Source: CAZOOW01 sp964581535 (GTDB lineage: Bacteria; Patescibacteriota; Saccharimonadia; Saccharimonadales; Saccharimonadaceae). Taken from it: DNA of 64,000 nt. Under the pieces are notes generated by a model. The model searched no databases. It had not been told where the DNA came from and saw only the letters and a list, made by a program, of their open reading frames with translations. Made by a program: the position numbers and the translations under genes. The stretch's first letter is position 1. The number at the start of each line of letters is the position of its first letter. Below, in pieces: positions 7,932-16,163 of the stretch. Location of the stretch: contig CAZOOW010000002.1 of the NCBI GenBank assembly GCA_964581535.1, forward strand, positions 62,001 through 126,000. The letters run 5' to 3'.

Positions 7932-8735
7932 ATGCGTGATTTAGCCCAGAGAGGTCGATTTCAGGATTTCTTCATTTGCTCGCTACTCATCGTAACGGTC
8001 GTTTTTGGCGTCTATGTTTACACTGATCTTCGCTCAGCAGATGCTTCGTACACCCATGCCCTGAGCAACCTCTCGAACGAAAAACATATTGTTATGCAGA
8101 CAGAAATCGAAGGAACGAAACTAAATATACCAAGCTATTCGTATTTCAAAAAGGCTCAACTATGGACATACATTAACAAGGATAGTCCCTTGTCAGAAAG
8201 CTCTACCCCGAATTTGATTCCGGTGCCGGTCATGCATGCGGAACCGACGGAATCAATGCAAATCGATCAACTTATAAAAACATCGCTCGAAAAATTGGTG
8301 GAAAGTGCAAAAAAAGACGGTATACAGCTCATGGTTTCGAGTGCATACCGATCAGCTGCCGACCAGCAGCAGCTCTATGACTTATATATGACAACAAAAG
8401 GACAAGCCTATACGATAAGTCATGTTGCAGCGCCGGGTACAAGCGAACATCAAACCGGTAGAGCCGTCGACCTATCGACACAAAGTCAGCCTTGTGTGAC
8501 AGATTCAGACAAATGCGAGCTAGATTTTTCTACTATAGCCTGGCTCGCGAAAAACGCTCCAAAGTTTGGGTTTATCCAGAGGTATCCGATGGGCAAACAG
8601 TCGATTACTGGTTTTGCTAACGAAGAGTGGCACTACCGCTACGTAGGCATTCCACTTGCAAAAGCGCTGAGTAGCGCAAATATGACGTTTGATGAATTCG
8701 TTCAACAAGTCGCACCCGGAATTGCGAAACTCTAA
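7932..8735 (+). CDS. VanY-type D-alanyl-D-alanine carboxypeptidase (M15), copy 2
   Basis: A 267-residue paralogue of the enzyme at 5679. It has one N-terminal transmembrane helix (about 12-30), SSAYRS at 136-141, the zinc motif SEHQTGRAVD (171-180) and EEWHYRYVG (231-239). The spacer between the two zinc motifs differs in length and contains two cysteines. The 3' end overlaps the next convergent gene by 4 nt. Two such enzymes so close suggests recent or functional duplication in wall trimming. Confidence 0.87.
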   Translation: MRDLAQRGRFQDFFICSLLIVTVVFGVYVYTDLRSADASYTHALSNLSNEKHIVMQTEIEGTKLNIPSYSYFKKAQLWTYINKDSPLSESSTPNLIPVPVMHAEPTESMQIDQLIKTSLEKLVESAKKDGIQLMVSSAYRSAADQQQLYDLYMTTKGQAYTISHVAAPGTSEHQTGRAVDLSTQSQPCVTDSDKCELDFSTIAWLAKNAPKFGFIQRYPMGKQSITGFANEEWHYRYVGIPLAKALSSANMTFDEFVQQVAPGIAKL

Positions 8736-9043
8736 ACAACAATTCCAGCCGGGTTAAAATATGTTATGACCGCCATGAGAACCAAAATGGCATATTCAAT
8801 CTTTCTATCTATCTGGAAGCGGTCATGGCTTGCGAGCCAAATTCCCAAGATAAGTCCCAGCGGTAATCCATTAAACAGCAAAGGCCCTATAGCTAACGGG
8901 GTAGCAAACTTCAGCCAAAAAGACCCCAAGACAACGAACATAGCTAATTTCAGAAAGTATTTGCTATCTGTTTCAGACATTTTCTGTCGAGCTGGACGTT
9001 TCGATGTTTTTTTCAGAGGTTTTTTTGTTTGTTTTTTAGCCAT
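8732..9043 (-). CDS. Hypothetical small membrane protein
   Basis: The 103-residue product has a very basic N-terminus (KKQTKKPLKKTSKRPARQK) followed by about three hydrophobic segments between residues 33 and 100. No family recognised. The start at 9043 is placed by an extended -10 (TGTTATAAT, hexamer 9050-9055) that ends 6 nt before it. An in-frame ATG further upstream would lie outside that transcript. Confidence 0.7.
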   Translation of the reverse strand: MAKKQTKKPLKKTSKRPARQKMSETDSKYFLKLAMFVVLGSFWLKFATPLAIGPLLFNGLPLGLILGIWLASHDRFQIDRKIEYAILVLMAVITYFNPAGIVV

Positions 9044-9084
9044 AAACATATTATAACAAATGCTCATTAGATTACTACTGTCAC

Positions 9085-9110
9085 GAAAAAAGTGCCAACA
9101 AAAGGCACTT
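9085..9110 (-). terminator. Intrinsic terminator of the YtxH gene
   Basis: Arms AAGTGCC (9090-9096) and GGCACTT (9104-9110) with a run of T on the minus strand (plus A run 9086-9091). It stands between the YtxH gene and the start of the membrane protein gene at 9043. Confidence 0.8.
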
Positions 9111-9139
9111 ATTTCATATTAACCGGTTTGCACTACTGG

Positions 9140-9535
9140 CTAAGAGTTGCTGCGACCGTCCTTACGATTGTCACTCAGCTTTTTCTTGGCGCTGTCAGCA
9201 ACGGTAGAACCAGACTTTTTCGCATCATCGGCAACGCGTTGAGCACGTATTTTAGCCTCTTCAGCGAGGTCTCCCAGCTCTTTACTTGCACGGCCTGCAA
9301 CACTTTTCGCTTCATCGAAGCCCTCACGGGCGACTGATTTCGCATCCCGGGCTGCTTTATCGGCTGCCTTTTTCGCTTCATTTGCTTTTTTTGATGCGTT
9401 GGCTTTTACTTCTTCAGCCTTTTTTTTGATGTCGTTTCGTGTTTGTTCGCCACTCTTCGGTGCGAACAGCACACCAAGGGCAGCTCCAGCTACACCTGCT
9501 AAGACAGCTAACGAAAACTTGTTATTCTTTGACAT
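9140..9535 (-). CDS. YtxH-like protein
   Basis: The 131-residue protein starts with a glycine-rich hydrophobic stretch (LAVLAGVAGAALGVLFAPKSG, about residues 8-28), the hallmark of YtxH/DUF883-type small envelope proteins. A long amphipathic helix of repeated Ala-Lys-Glu segments (residues 30-125) follows, likely coiled coil. AAGGAGGA lies just before the ATG. The exact role of these proteins is poorly known; many are stress-related. Confidence 0.75.
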   Translation of the reverse strand: MSKNNKFSLAVLAGVAGAALGVLFAPKSGEQTRNDIKKKAEEVKANASKKANEAKKAADKAARDAKSVAREGFDEAKSVAGRASKELGDLAEEAKIRAQRVADDAKKSGSTVADSAKKKLSDNRKDGRSNS

Positions 9536-9630
9536 ATTCCTCCTTCTAGATATATCGGTATAAGATAAGTATATCAGAGGGAGTTAGGGAGCAAATTAGA
9601 CTGCTGCGTTTTTGTGATATAGGTCACAAC

Positions 9631-9888
9631 TTAAACCGCTTCTTCCCGAGGTTGAGTATCTTTATTCTCGCTTACCTCAACACGGACTGTGCTCGAAAGT
9701 ACTCGATTTGCAAGAACTCGCACATTTTCACCCTTCCATTCTGCCAGACGTGCCGGGTCAAAACTGCCAGAATTGTCAACAAACCTGGTGTAGTCGACTG
9801 ACCAAGCATTCGCTCGCTCCTGCATGGCTTTTTTCACAGGATGGTCGTCTCTATACGTCAAAAATTCAAGTAAATTAAGTTCGCTCAT
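9631..9888 (-). CDS. Hypothetical protein
   Basis: An 85-residue soluble protein, not recognised, with no transmembrane segment or cysteine. The sequence has clear secondary-structure character (LLEFLTYRDDHPVKKAMQER helix, VRVLANRVLSSTVRVEVSE strands) and an acidic end. AAAGGA precedes the ATG by about 8 nt. It is monocistronic between the S10 terminator and the YtxH gene. Confidence 0.6.
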   Translation of the reverse strand: MSELNLLEFLTYRDDHPVKKAMQERANAWSVDYTRFVDNSGSFDPARLAEWKGENVRVLANRVLSSTVRVEVSENKDTQPREEAV

Positions 9889-9955
9889 ACAACCATCCTT
9901 TTATTTTAGAGTTATCTACTTCTATATATACTCCTCTCCCTAAAAAAGGCAAATA

Positions 9956-9984
9956 AATTACCGCTCAGTAGTTGAGCGGTAATT
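9956..9984 (-). terminator. Hairpin terminator downstream of rpsJ
   Basis: Perfect 12-bp arms AATTACCGCTCA (9956-9967) and TGAGCGGTAATT (9973-9984) with a 5-nt loop, 20 nt after the rpsJ stop. The AT ends give a weak T tract. Confidence 0.7.
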
Positions 9985-10003
9985 ATTCGCACAGTTCAAA
10001 ATG

Positions 10004-10321
10004 CTACATGCGAATTTCTGCGTCACATCCGGCCGGTAGGCTGAGGTTCTGCAACGAGTCTATGGTCTTCGGGGTCGCACCAATGATGTCAATGAGCCGT
10101 TTATGCACACGCATTTCAAATGCTTCCCCGCCCTTTTTATAAACGTGCGGGCTTTTAACAACCGTATAGGTACTTCGTCTGGTTGGCAATGGCACTGGAC
10201 CGGCGATAGTTGCACCGGTTCGGAGAGCGGTATCTATAATTTGTTTTGCTGACTGGTCGATAACCTTGTGGTCATAGGCCTTAAGGCGAATTCGAATTCG
10301 CGGAGCAGCTGTTTCTGCCAT
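10004..10321 (-). CDS. rpsJ: 30S ribosomal protein S10
   Basis: S10 is a 30S head protein that also works with NusB in antitermination. The 105-residue sequence has IRIRLKAYDHKVIDQSAKQI, the conserved GPVPLPTRRSTYTV loop and the typical HKRLIDI segment. AAGGAG lies 8 nt before the ATG. It is unusually alone: it has its own promoter and terminator and is separated from rplC, its normal operon partner, by about 6 kb of envelope genes. Confidence 0.96.
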   Translation of the reverse strand: MAETAAPRIRIRLKAYDHKVIDQSAKQIIDTALRTGATIAGPVPLPTRRSTYTVVKSPHVYKKGGEAFEMRVHKRLIDIIGATPKTIDSLQNLSLPAGCDAEIRM

Positions 10322-10415
10322 AAGAGAACTCCTTGTTCAATGATATGTAACCTTGGCTCGAATCGGCTGTATTATCGTCTGGCCAAGTTCTCATATCGAT
10401 TAATAATACTAACGC

Positions 10416-10421
10416 ACTATA
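10416..10421 (-). promoter_or_regulatory. Extended -10 of rpsJ
   Basis: TGGTATAGT on the minus strand, with a weak TTTACT 17 nt further upstream. It gives a leader of roughly 90 nt. The box lies just after the stop codon of the AEC transporter gene. Confidence 0.55.
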
Positions 10422-10447
10422 CCATTTTAAGCGCACTAAGTAAATAA

Positions 10448-11383
10448 TTAACCTGGCAAAACAAAGGAAATGACTGAACTGACGCTCAACGAGGAAAGCA
10501 CGGTAGTCACTAGCATAGCAACAGCAACAAACGCACTATCAAGCTTATATTGTTTTGATAATACAAATGCAGTAACGGCTACGGGCAGGCTGGTATAGAG
10601 TATGGTGGCACTTTCATAGGTAGAGCCTATACTACTTGCCTGAACAATCAGCCAGGCGAACAACGGAAGCAATGCTAGTTTGTATAGCGAAACAAAACTA
10701 AGTGCCCAGATATTTTGCTTTGGGTGGTTACTGCGCAAAAACGCACCGAGTGTAATAAGGGCTACAGGTGAAGCTGTTGCGGCAATCATGACGAGTGGAG
10801 TCTTGACGATATCATCAAACACTTTCGATTCCGGGAGTAACGATAACATAGCCCCCGCCGCAAGAGAAATAATCAGGGGATTTTTTATGATATTGTTCGA
10901 AACTTTAGAAACATTGAACCGTCGATTTGACATGAGTTCTATACCGAGTAACGCGCAAGCAATTGCGACCATCAACTGTATGACGCTTATAAGCACTAAA
11001 GTGGCGTAGGAACCCGACCCGGTATCAATATCTAATGCTCGGGAGACCAGAGGTATACCAAGATATACCGTATTGCCAACCGTCGCCGAAACGTACATAG
11101 CCTGACGAAGCGTGTTCGAAACAGGTAGCAACTTTAATACGATTAGACATAGCACAGACGCCAGTACGATAATTACCGCATTTAAGCCAATGATTTTGAG
11201 CACGTCAACGTTGAGCAGATCGAGTGACAACTGACTACTAATTATAAGTGCCGGTAAAGCAATAAAATATACGAAACTATTGAGCGTATCAACCCAGCTT
11301 GAACGGATAATATTTTGCCTGCGAAGAACATACCCCAGCGCTACCAGAGAAAGAATAGGCAGAACAATTGCGAGCGAATTCAT
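10448..11383 (-). CDS. AEC-family transporter (auxin efflux carrier type)
   Basis: The 311-residue protein is almost entirely hydrophobic with about ten transmembrane segments, starting MNSLAIVLPILSLVALGYVLRR. The pattern of two five-helix halves, including GNTVYLGIPLV in the first half and SLPVAVTAFVLSKQY in the second, matches AEC permeases, which move organic anions such as malate. A malic enzyme gene at 51880 would suit a dicarboxylate substrate, but that link is speculative. A TATAGT box ends 7 nt before the start, which argues against the longer upstream reading frame. Confidence 0.8.
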   Translation of the reverse strand: MNSLAIVLPILSLVALGYVLRRQNIIRSSWVDTLNSFVYFIALPALIISSQLSLDLLNVDVLKIIGLNAVIIVLASVLCLIVLKLLPVSNTLRQAMYVSATVGNTVYLGIPLVSRALDIDTGSGSYATLVLISVIQLMVAIACALLGIELMSNRRFNVSKVSNNIIKNPLIISLAAGAMLSLLPESKVFDDIVKTPLVMIAATASPVALITLGAFLRSNHPKQNIWALSFVSLYKLALLPLFAWLIVQASSIGSTYESATILYTSLPVAVTAFVLSKQYKLDSAFVAVAMLVTTVLSSLSVSSVISFVLPG

Positions 11384-11497
11384 CGTTTTCACTATACATG
11401 CTTGCGCTAAAAGCTGTAAACGCACTTGTTTCGGTTTGCAATTATTATTTATATGCCGTACTCTGTTACCATAAGCATCTAAAAAGGGTAAATAATT

Positions 11498-11770
11498 ATG
11501 GCACAAGCGAAGAAAAAGACTGTTAAGAAATCGACTGCAAAAAAACCGGTAAAACGTACCGCTCCTGTTGCACGAACTCGCCGAGTCGTTGGAACCGGTC
11601 ATGCCGATCATGAAGCTAAATCGCTTGTTGCATGGGCTGTACTAGGACTTGTGGTTGTCGCATTTGCGATGTGGATATTGAGCGACTACAAAGCCTTACA
11701 GGAGAACTTCAACAACGTAAATGAAGGTAGCAGCTCAACCCCAGCAGTCCAGAAACGCGTCGATCAATAG
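11498..11770 (+). CDS. Hypothetical small single-pass membrane protein
   Basis: The 90-residue protein has a lysine- and arginine-rich N-terminus (residues 4-31), one transmembrane helix (VAWAVLGLVVVAFAMWIL, about 44-61) and a short polar end. The basic N-terminus predicts an N-inside topology. AAGGG precedes the ATG at about 10 nt. It is followed directly by a terminator and is monocistronic. Family not recognised. Confidence 0.65.
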   Translation: MAQAKKKTVKKSTAKKPVKRTAPVARTRRVVGTGHADHEAKSLVAWAVLGLVVVAFAMWILSDYKALQENFNNVNEGSSSTPAVQKRVDQ

Positions 11771-11796
11771 CAGCAGCACCATTACTTGAGCAAATC

Positions 11797-11823
11797 AAAC
11801 AGCCCCTATGCCGGGCTGTTTTT
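11797..11823 (+). terminator. Intrinsic terminator of the small membrane protein gene
   Basis: Arms AAACAGCCC (11797-11805) and GGGCTGTTT (11813-11821) followed by Ts. Confidence 0.85.
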
Positions 11824-11858
11824 ATCTGAGAGCGAACTTGTTGCAAGCTCCTAAAATA

Positions 11859-11883
11859 AAATCGGCCCAACAGGGCCGATTTT
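11859..11883 (-). terminator. Intrinsic terminator of tuf (bidirectional)
   Basis: Arms AAATCGGCCC (11859-11868) and GGGCCGATTT (11873-11882/3) with a 4-nt loop, flanked by A and T runs so it can work in both directions. It lies 22 nt after the tuf stop. Confidence 0.85.
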
Positions 11884-11905
11884 ACGGTGTAGCTAACTCT
11901 TCCAA

Positions 11906-13090
11906 CTACTTGCTGATTTTAGTAACGACACCAGCACCAACAGTACGTCCACCTTCACGGATAGCGAAGCGAAGACCTTGCTCCATAGCGATAGGTGCAA
12001 GAAGCTTGACGTTGAAAGTGATAGTGTCGCCAGGCATGACCATTTCTTTGTCAGCTGGCAACTCAACTTCACCGGTTACGTCTGTAGTACGGAAGTAAAA
12101 CTGTGGTTTGTAACCCTTGAAGAATGGAGTGTGTCGACCACCTTCTTCTTTGGTAAGGATGTAGACTTCAGCCTCGAACTCAGTGTGCGGAGTGATGCTA
12201 CCAGGTTTAGCGATCACCTGACCGCGCTCGATGTCATCACGCTCGATGCCTCGGAGAAGCAGACCTGCGTTGTCACCAGCCTGACCTTGATCAAGATTCT
12301 TTTTGAAGGCTTCGATTCCGGTAACAACCGTTTTCTTGCTGTCTCGGATACCAACGATTTCAACTTCGTCGTTGAGCTTTACGACGCCCTGCTCAATACG
12401 ACCGGTAGCAACTGTACCACGACCTTTGATTGAGAAAACGTCTTCGATAGGCATAAGGAAATCTTTGTCGAGTTCACGCTTTGGCTCCTCGATGTAGTCG
12501 TCCATAGCAGAAACGAGTTCCATGATAGCGTCCTCGTACTTCGCATCACCTTCGAGCGCTTTAAGAGCGGATCCTTTAACGATAGGAGCGTTGTCGCCAT
12601 CAAAACCGTTTTTCGTAAGTAGTTCACGAACGTCCATCTCAACGAGTTCGACTAACTCTTCGTCAGCCATATCCATCTTATTAAGGAAAACAACGATTTT
12701 AGGTACACCGACCTGACGTGCAAGCAGGACGTGCTCGCGGGTTTGAGGCATTGGGCCGTCAGCCGCGGAAACGACGAGGATGGCACCGTCAACCTGAGCG
12801 GCACCGGTGATCATGTTTTTTACGTAGTCGGCGTGACCAGGCATGTCGACGTGTGCATAGTGACGCTTTTCAGATTCATATTCCTGGTGAGATGTAGCGA
12901 TCGTGATTCCACGCGCTTTCTCTTCTGGTGCGTTATCGATCTGGTCGTACGCGATTGGTTTGTTAACGTCGCTAGGAAGCTTTTTTGCCAGAACAGCGGT
13001 GATTGCTGCAGTCAAAGTGGTCTTACCGTGGTCGACGTGACCCATGGTTCCAACGTTGACATGTGGCTTACTTCGGTCAAAATCTGCCAT
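11906..13090 (-). CDS. tuf: Elongation factor Tu
   Basis: EF-Tu delivers aminoacyl-tRNA to the ribosome as a GTP complex. The 394-residue protein has intact GTPase motifs: GHVDHGKTT (17-25), DMPGHADYVKNM, NKMD and the GSALKAL G5 motif. AAGGAG lies before the ATG. It is monocistronic with its own promoter and structured leader, rather than following fusA as in most bacteria. Its normal NKMD contrasts with the altered motif in this window's EF-G. Confidence 0.98.
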   Translation of the reverse strand: MADFDRSKPHVNVGTMGHVDHGKTTLTAAITAVLAKKLPSDVNKPIAYDQIDNAPEEKARGITIATSHQEYESEKRHYAHVDMPGHADYVKNMITGAAQVDGAILVVSAADGPMPQTREHVLLARQVGVPKIVVFLNKMDMADEELVELVEMDVRELLTKNGFDGDNAPIVKGSALKALEGDAKYEDAIMELVSAMDDYIEEPKRELDKDFLMPIEDVFSIKGRGTVATGRIEQGVVKLNDEVEIVGIRDSKKTVVTGIEAFKKNLDQGQAGDNAGLLLRGIERDDIERGQVIAKPGSITPHTEFEAEVYILTKEEGGRHTPFFKGYKPQFYFRTTDVTGEVELPADKEMVMPGDTITFNVKLLAPIAMEQGLRFAIREGGRTVGAGVVTKISK

Positions 13091-13128
13091 AGGTAGATTT
13101 TCTCCTTACATATTATTAGTTATACCTC

Positions 13129-13179
13129 CGCGACGCGACTATGCTTTTAGACAGTGACGCCTAAAAAAGTAGCGTCGCG
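13129..13179 (-). promoter_or_regulatory. Structured leader of tuf
   Basis: Perfect 8-bp arms CGCGACGC (13129-13136) and GCGTCGCG (13172-13179) enclose an inner hairpin TTTTAG (13145-13150) with CTAAAA (13161-13166). The structure begins close to the predicted transcription start and ends before the ribosome site. It has no terminal T tract, so it is not an ordinary terminator. It could stabilise the mRNA or regulate translation. Confidence 0.55.
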
Positions 13180-13191
13180 CGCATAGGGACG

Positions 13192-13220
13192 ATTATAAGG
13201 CTTTTAACGAGAGCTGTAAA
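13192..13220 (-). promoter_or_regulatory. Promoter of tuf
   Basis: TTTACA (13215-13220), 17-nt spacer, TATAAT (13192-13197) on the minus strand. Predicted leader of about 95 nt. Confidence 0.75.
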
Positions 13221-13303
13221 GTGTTACGGCCAAAGAAGTTTACGCTTTATGTGCTATGCTGATTGGTATTAAAAATACTTTTAATTATATATAAAGGAAT
13301 CAA

Positions 13304-14005
13304 ATGGAACCCGAACCCAACATCCCCCCTTCTACCTCGCAACCAAGCGCCCCCATTACACCCTCGCCACAGCAGCCCGCTAAACCGAAAAGAAACTTGC
13401 CTACGTGGGCAATTGTCCTGTTGACGCTCGCTGGAGTAATGCTGGTGGGGGTAGTTGCTTTTAGCATGTTTATATATTCTATTCTTAAAGACCCCAGCGA
13501 TAATCAGAATAAATCTAGGAACGTGGGCTCGAACGCTTCTCAGGTGAGTACATTAAACAATGGCGTGGTTTCTAACGCGTGTTATTCTTTTAGTCTACCG
13601 GCTAGCTATGTACTCAAAACAGAAAAAACATCTGACTGCCTAGCATACGTCAACACGCCCGAAGGCGACCTTTTGACAGCCGTTATCGTCAATCCACAAA
13701 CCGGAACGTATCGAAATGTCGAAGAAACAAAAAAAGTACTTGATAGTCAGTTTGGCGGCAACAGCGAAGTTGAATTTATTTCATCCAAAATCGTAAATGT
13801 AAAATCATCTCCGGCTGTAAAGTTACTAGTTAGAGAAAAAATGAGTAAATTGTATCTTACAAGTTACGTCGTTATCGCAAATGAGAATTCCAAACAAACA
13901 GTAAACGGTAAAAAGATCATTTCGTATTTTGTTAGGTCATACACTGACGCAACAGGCTCAAGGGACACCCTCGACGCAGTTATTAAGTCATTTGAAGTTA
14001 AGTAG
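13304..14005 (+). CDS. Hypothetical membrane-anchored protein
   Basis: The 233-residue protein has a proline- and serine-rich cytoplasmic N-terminus (1-30), one transmembrane helix (TWAIVLLTLAGVMLVGVVAF, about 35-55) and an extracellular domain of about 150 residues with two cysteines (near residues 94 and 111) that could form a disulfide. The domain has alternating strands and helices (SPAVKLLVREKMSKLYLTSY). Family not recognised. AAAGGA precedes the start. It is a plus-strand insertion between tuf and fusA, which are normally adjacent. Confidence 0.7.
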   Translation: MEPEPNIPPSTSQPSAPITPSPQQPAKPKRNLPTWAIVLLTLAGVMLVGVVAFSMFIYSILKDPSDNQNKSRNVGSNASQVSTLNNGVVSNACYSFSLPASYVLKTEKTSDCLAYVNTPEGDLLTAVIVNPQTGTYRNVEETKKVLDSQFGGNSEVEFISSKIVNVKSSPAVKLLVREKMSKLYLTSYVVIANENSKQTVNGKKIISYFVRSYTDATGSRDTLDAVIKSFEVK

Positions 14006-14012
14006 CTCCACT

Positions 14013-14050
14013 AAAAACACACCCTGCACCGATAGGTGGGGTGTGTTTTT
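14013..14050. terminator. Bidirectional terminator between the membrane protein gene and fusA
   Basis: Arms AACACACCC (14016-14024) and GGGTGTGTT (14039-14047) with A-run and T-run flanks. The two convergent transcripts share it. Confidence 0.85.
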
Positions 14051-14066
14051 ATGTCGTTAGAACAAT

Positions 14067-16163
14067 CTACTTCGCGTTTCGCTTTTCGATAATCTCTTGC
14101 GCGACATTTGGTGGAACTTCCTCGTACTGACCGAGTTCCATCGTACTTGCAGCGCGGCCTTGGCTCATAGAACGAATGTCGTTAGTATAACCGAACATGT
14201 TCATGAGAGGCACGAACGCCCGTACGAGTTTCGCTCCGCCCTGTAGATCATCCATAGCCTCAATCCGTCCACGGCGAGAATTAAGATCTCCTATAACGTC
14301 GCCCATGAACTCCTCAGGAGTCGTGACTTCAACGTGCATGACAGGCTCCAGAATAACCGGCTTAGCCTGTTTGATACCTTCTTTAGCAGCCAGAATTCCG
14401 GCCAGTTTGAAGGCAAGCTCGCTTGAGTCAACATCGTGATAGCTTCCGTCGTACAACGTTGCTTTAACGCCAATGACCGGATAACCAGCGATAACGCCAC
14501 CTTGGAGTGTCTCATCGATACCTGCTTTGACAGCTGGGCGATATTCTTGAGGAACGACACCACCCTTAATCTCATCGACAAACTCAAAGCCTTCGCCAGA
14601 CTCGGTCGATTCAAATCGCACCCAGACGTCACCGTACTGGCCTCGACCACCAGATTGTTTAGCGTGTTTTCCTTGAACTTCAGCAACACCACGAATCGTC
14701 TCACGGAACGCAACCTGTGGCTCGCCGACGTTTGCCTCGACTTTGAATTCCCGTTTCATGCGATCGATAAGGATTTCCAGGTGCAGCTCACCCATTCCGG
14801 ACATAATAGTTTGACCGGTTTCCTCGTCTGTGTGGACGCGGAAAGTAGGATCTTCTTCAGCTAGACGCTGCAGCGCGATACCCATTTTTTCCTGGTCAGC
14901 TTTAGTTTTCGGCTCGACTGCAATGGCAACTGGCGGCTCCGGAAACTCGATAGACTCAAGAGCAATAGGATGAGCAACTTCACAGAGAGTATGGCCAGTA
15001 AAGGTCCCTTTAAGACCAACCACCGCAGCGATGTCACCTGCACCAATCTGATCGATGTCTTCACGCTTGTCGGCATGCATTCGGACAATGCGACCTACGC
15101 GTTCTTTTTCACCGGTTGTGGTGTTGAGCACATAGCTTCCAGCCTTCAATACACCACTATAGACACGCACAAAGATCAACTTTCCGACAAAAGGATCGGT
15201 TGCGATTTTGAACGCCAGCGCAGCCATCGGTTCGGTGTCGGCGGGTTTGCGCTCTATCTCATCGCCAGTCTTCGGGTTGGTTCCCCATATTGCCTCGACA
15301 TCAAGCGGGCTTGGAAGGTAATCAGCCATCACATCCAGAAGTTTCTCGACGATAACTCCACGGCCGTCTCCACCGGTAACCAGGAAGAAGTCACCAGCGA
15401 GAACTCGTTTTCGCAGTGCACCCTTCAGTTCCTCAACGCTTATTGACTCCTCTCCCTCTTCGAGGAATTTCATCATCAGCTCATCGTCAGCTTCGACCGC
15501 GTTTTCAACGAGCAGGCTTCGAGCATTCTTGCATTTTTCAAGCATGTCTGCGGGAATCTCACCTTGAATCAACTCGTGGTCAGCGTAGTCGTTATAGGTA
15601 TAGGCTTTCATGTCGATAAGATCGACAACACCGTTAATGGTCTTTTCAAAGCCGATTGGGATATGAATAGGAAAGGCGTTTCGGGTCAATCGGTTGTGGA
15701 TAGACTCGAGTGATTTCCAAAAATCACCACCAGTTTGGTTGATTTTGTTGATAAAACAAACACGCGGAACACCATACTTGTTTGCTTGGCGCCAAACAGT
15801 TTCTGACTGTGCCTCGACACCCATTTTTCCATCAAAAACAGTTACCGCCCCATCAAGGACACGCAGACTTCGCTCTACCTCTGCGGTAAAGTCGATATGT
15901 CCCGGGGTGTCGATGATATTGATTTTGCATCCCTTCCAAAAACAGGTAACAGCAGCCGAGGTGATGGTAATACCTCGCTCTTTTTCCTGCGCCATCCAGT
16001 CAGTTGTCGCGCCGTCACCATCGCCACGGACGACACCGATTTTATGCGTAAGTCCGGTCCGGTATAAAATACCTTCCGTCGTCGTCGTTTTACCGGCATC
16101 AATATGGGCAATGATACCGATGTTTCGATACATGTTTAGGGGTACATTTTTTTCTGCTGCCAT
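14067..16163 (-). CDS. fusA: Elongation factor G with altered guanine-recognition motifs
   Basis: EF-G drives translocation. The 698-residue protein has all five domains and normal P-loop (AHIDAGKTTTTEG, 19-31), switch (DTPGHIDF, 85-92) and domain IV/V segments. Two motifs that read the guanine base are changed: G4 is NKIN (139-142) instead of NKxD, and the G5 region reads LVTGGDGRGV (261-270) where E. coli has LVTCGSAFKNKGV. GAAAGGAT precedes the ATG; the gene overlaps the upstream unknown ORF by 28 nt. It closes the S12-S7 operon. Confidence 0.96.
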   Translation of the reverse strand: MAAEKNVPLNMYRNIGIIAHIDAGKTTTTEGILYRTGLTHKIGVVRGDGDGATTDWMAQEKERGITITSAAVTCFWKGCKINIIDTPGHIDFTAEVERSLRVLDGAVTVFDGKMGVEAQSETVWRQANKYGVPRVCFINKINQTGGDFWKSLESIHNRLTRNAFPIHIPIGFEKTINGVVDLIDMKAYTYNDYADHELIQGEIPADMLEKCKNARSLLVENAVEADDELMMKFLEEGEESISVEELKGALRKRVLAGDFFLVTGGDGRGVIVEKLLDVMADYLPSPLDVEAIWGTNPKTGDEIERKPADTEPMAALAFKIATDPFVGKLIFVRVYSGVLKAGSYVLNTTTGEKERVGRIVRMHADKREDIDQIGAGDIAAVVGLKGTFTGHTLCEVAHPIALESIEFPEPPVAIAVEPKTKADQEKMGIALQRLAEEDPTFRVHTDEETGQTIMSGMGELHLEILIDRMKREFKVEANVGEPQVAFRETIRGVAEVQGKHAKQSGGRGQYGDVWVRFESTESGEGFEFVDEIKGGVVPQEYRPAVKAGIDETLQGGVIAGYPVIGVKATLYDGSYHDVDSSELAFKLAGILAAKEGIKQAKPVILEPVMHVEVTTPEEFMGDVIGDLNSRRGRIEAMDDLQGGAKLVRAFVPLMNMFGYTNDIRSMSQGRAASTMELGQYEEVPPNVAQEIIEKRNAK

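Noticed and set aside
11384..11611. N-terminal extension of the AEC transporter
   Set aside because: It crosses the start of the divergent gene and the TATAGT box; the family start fits the ATG at 11383.
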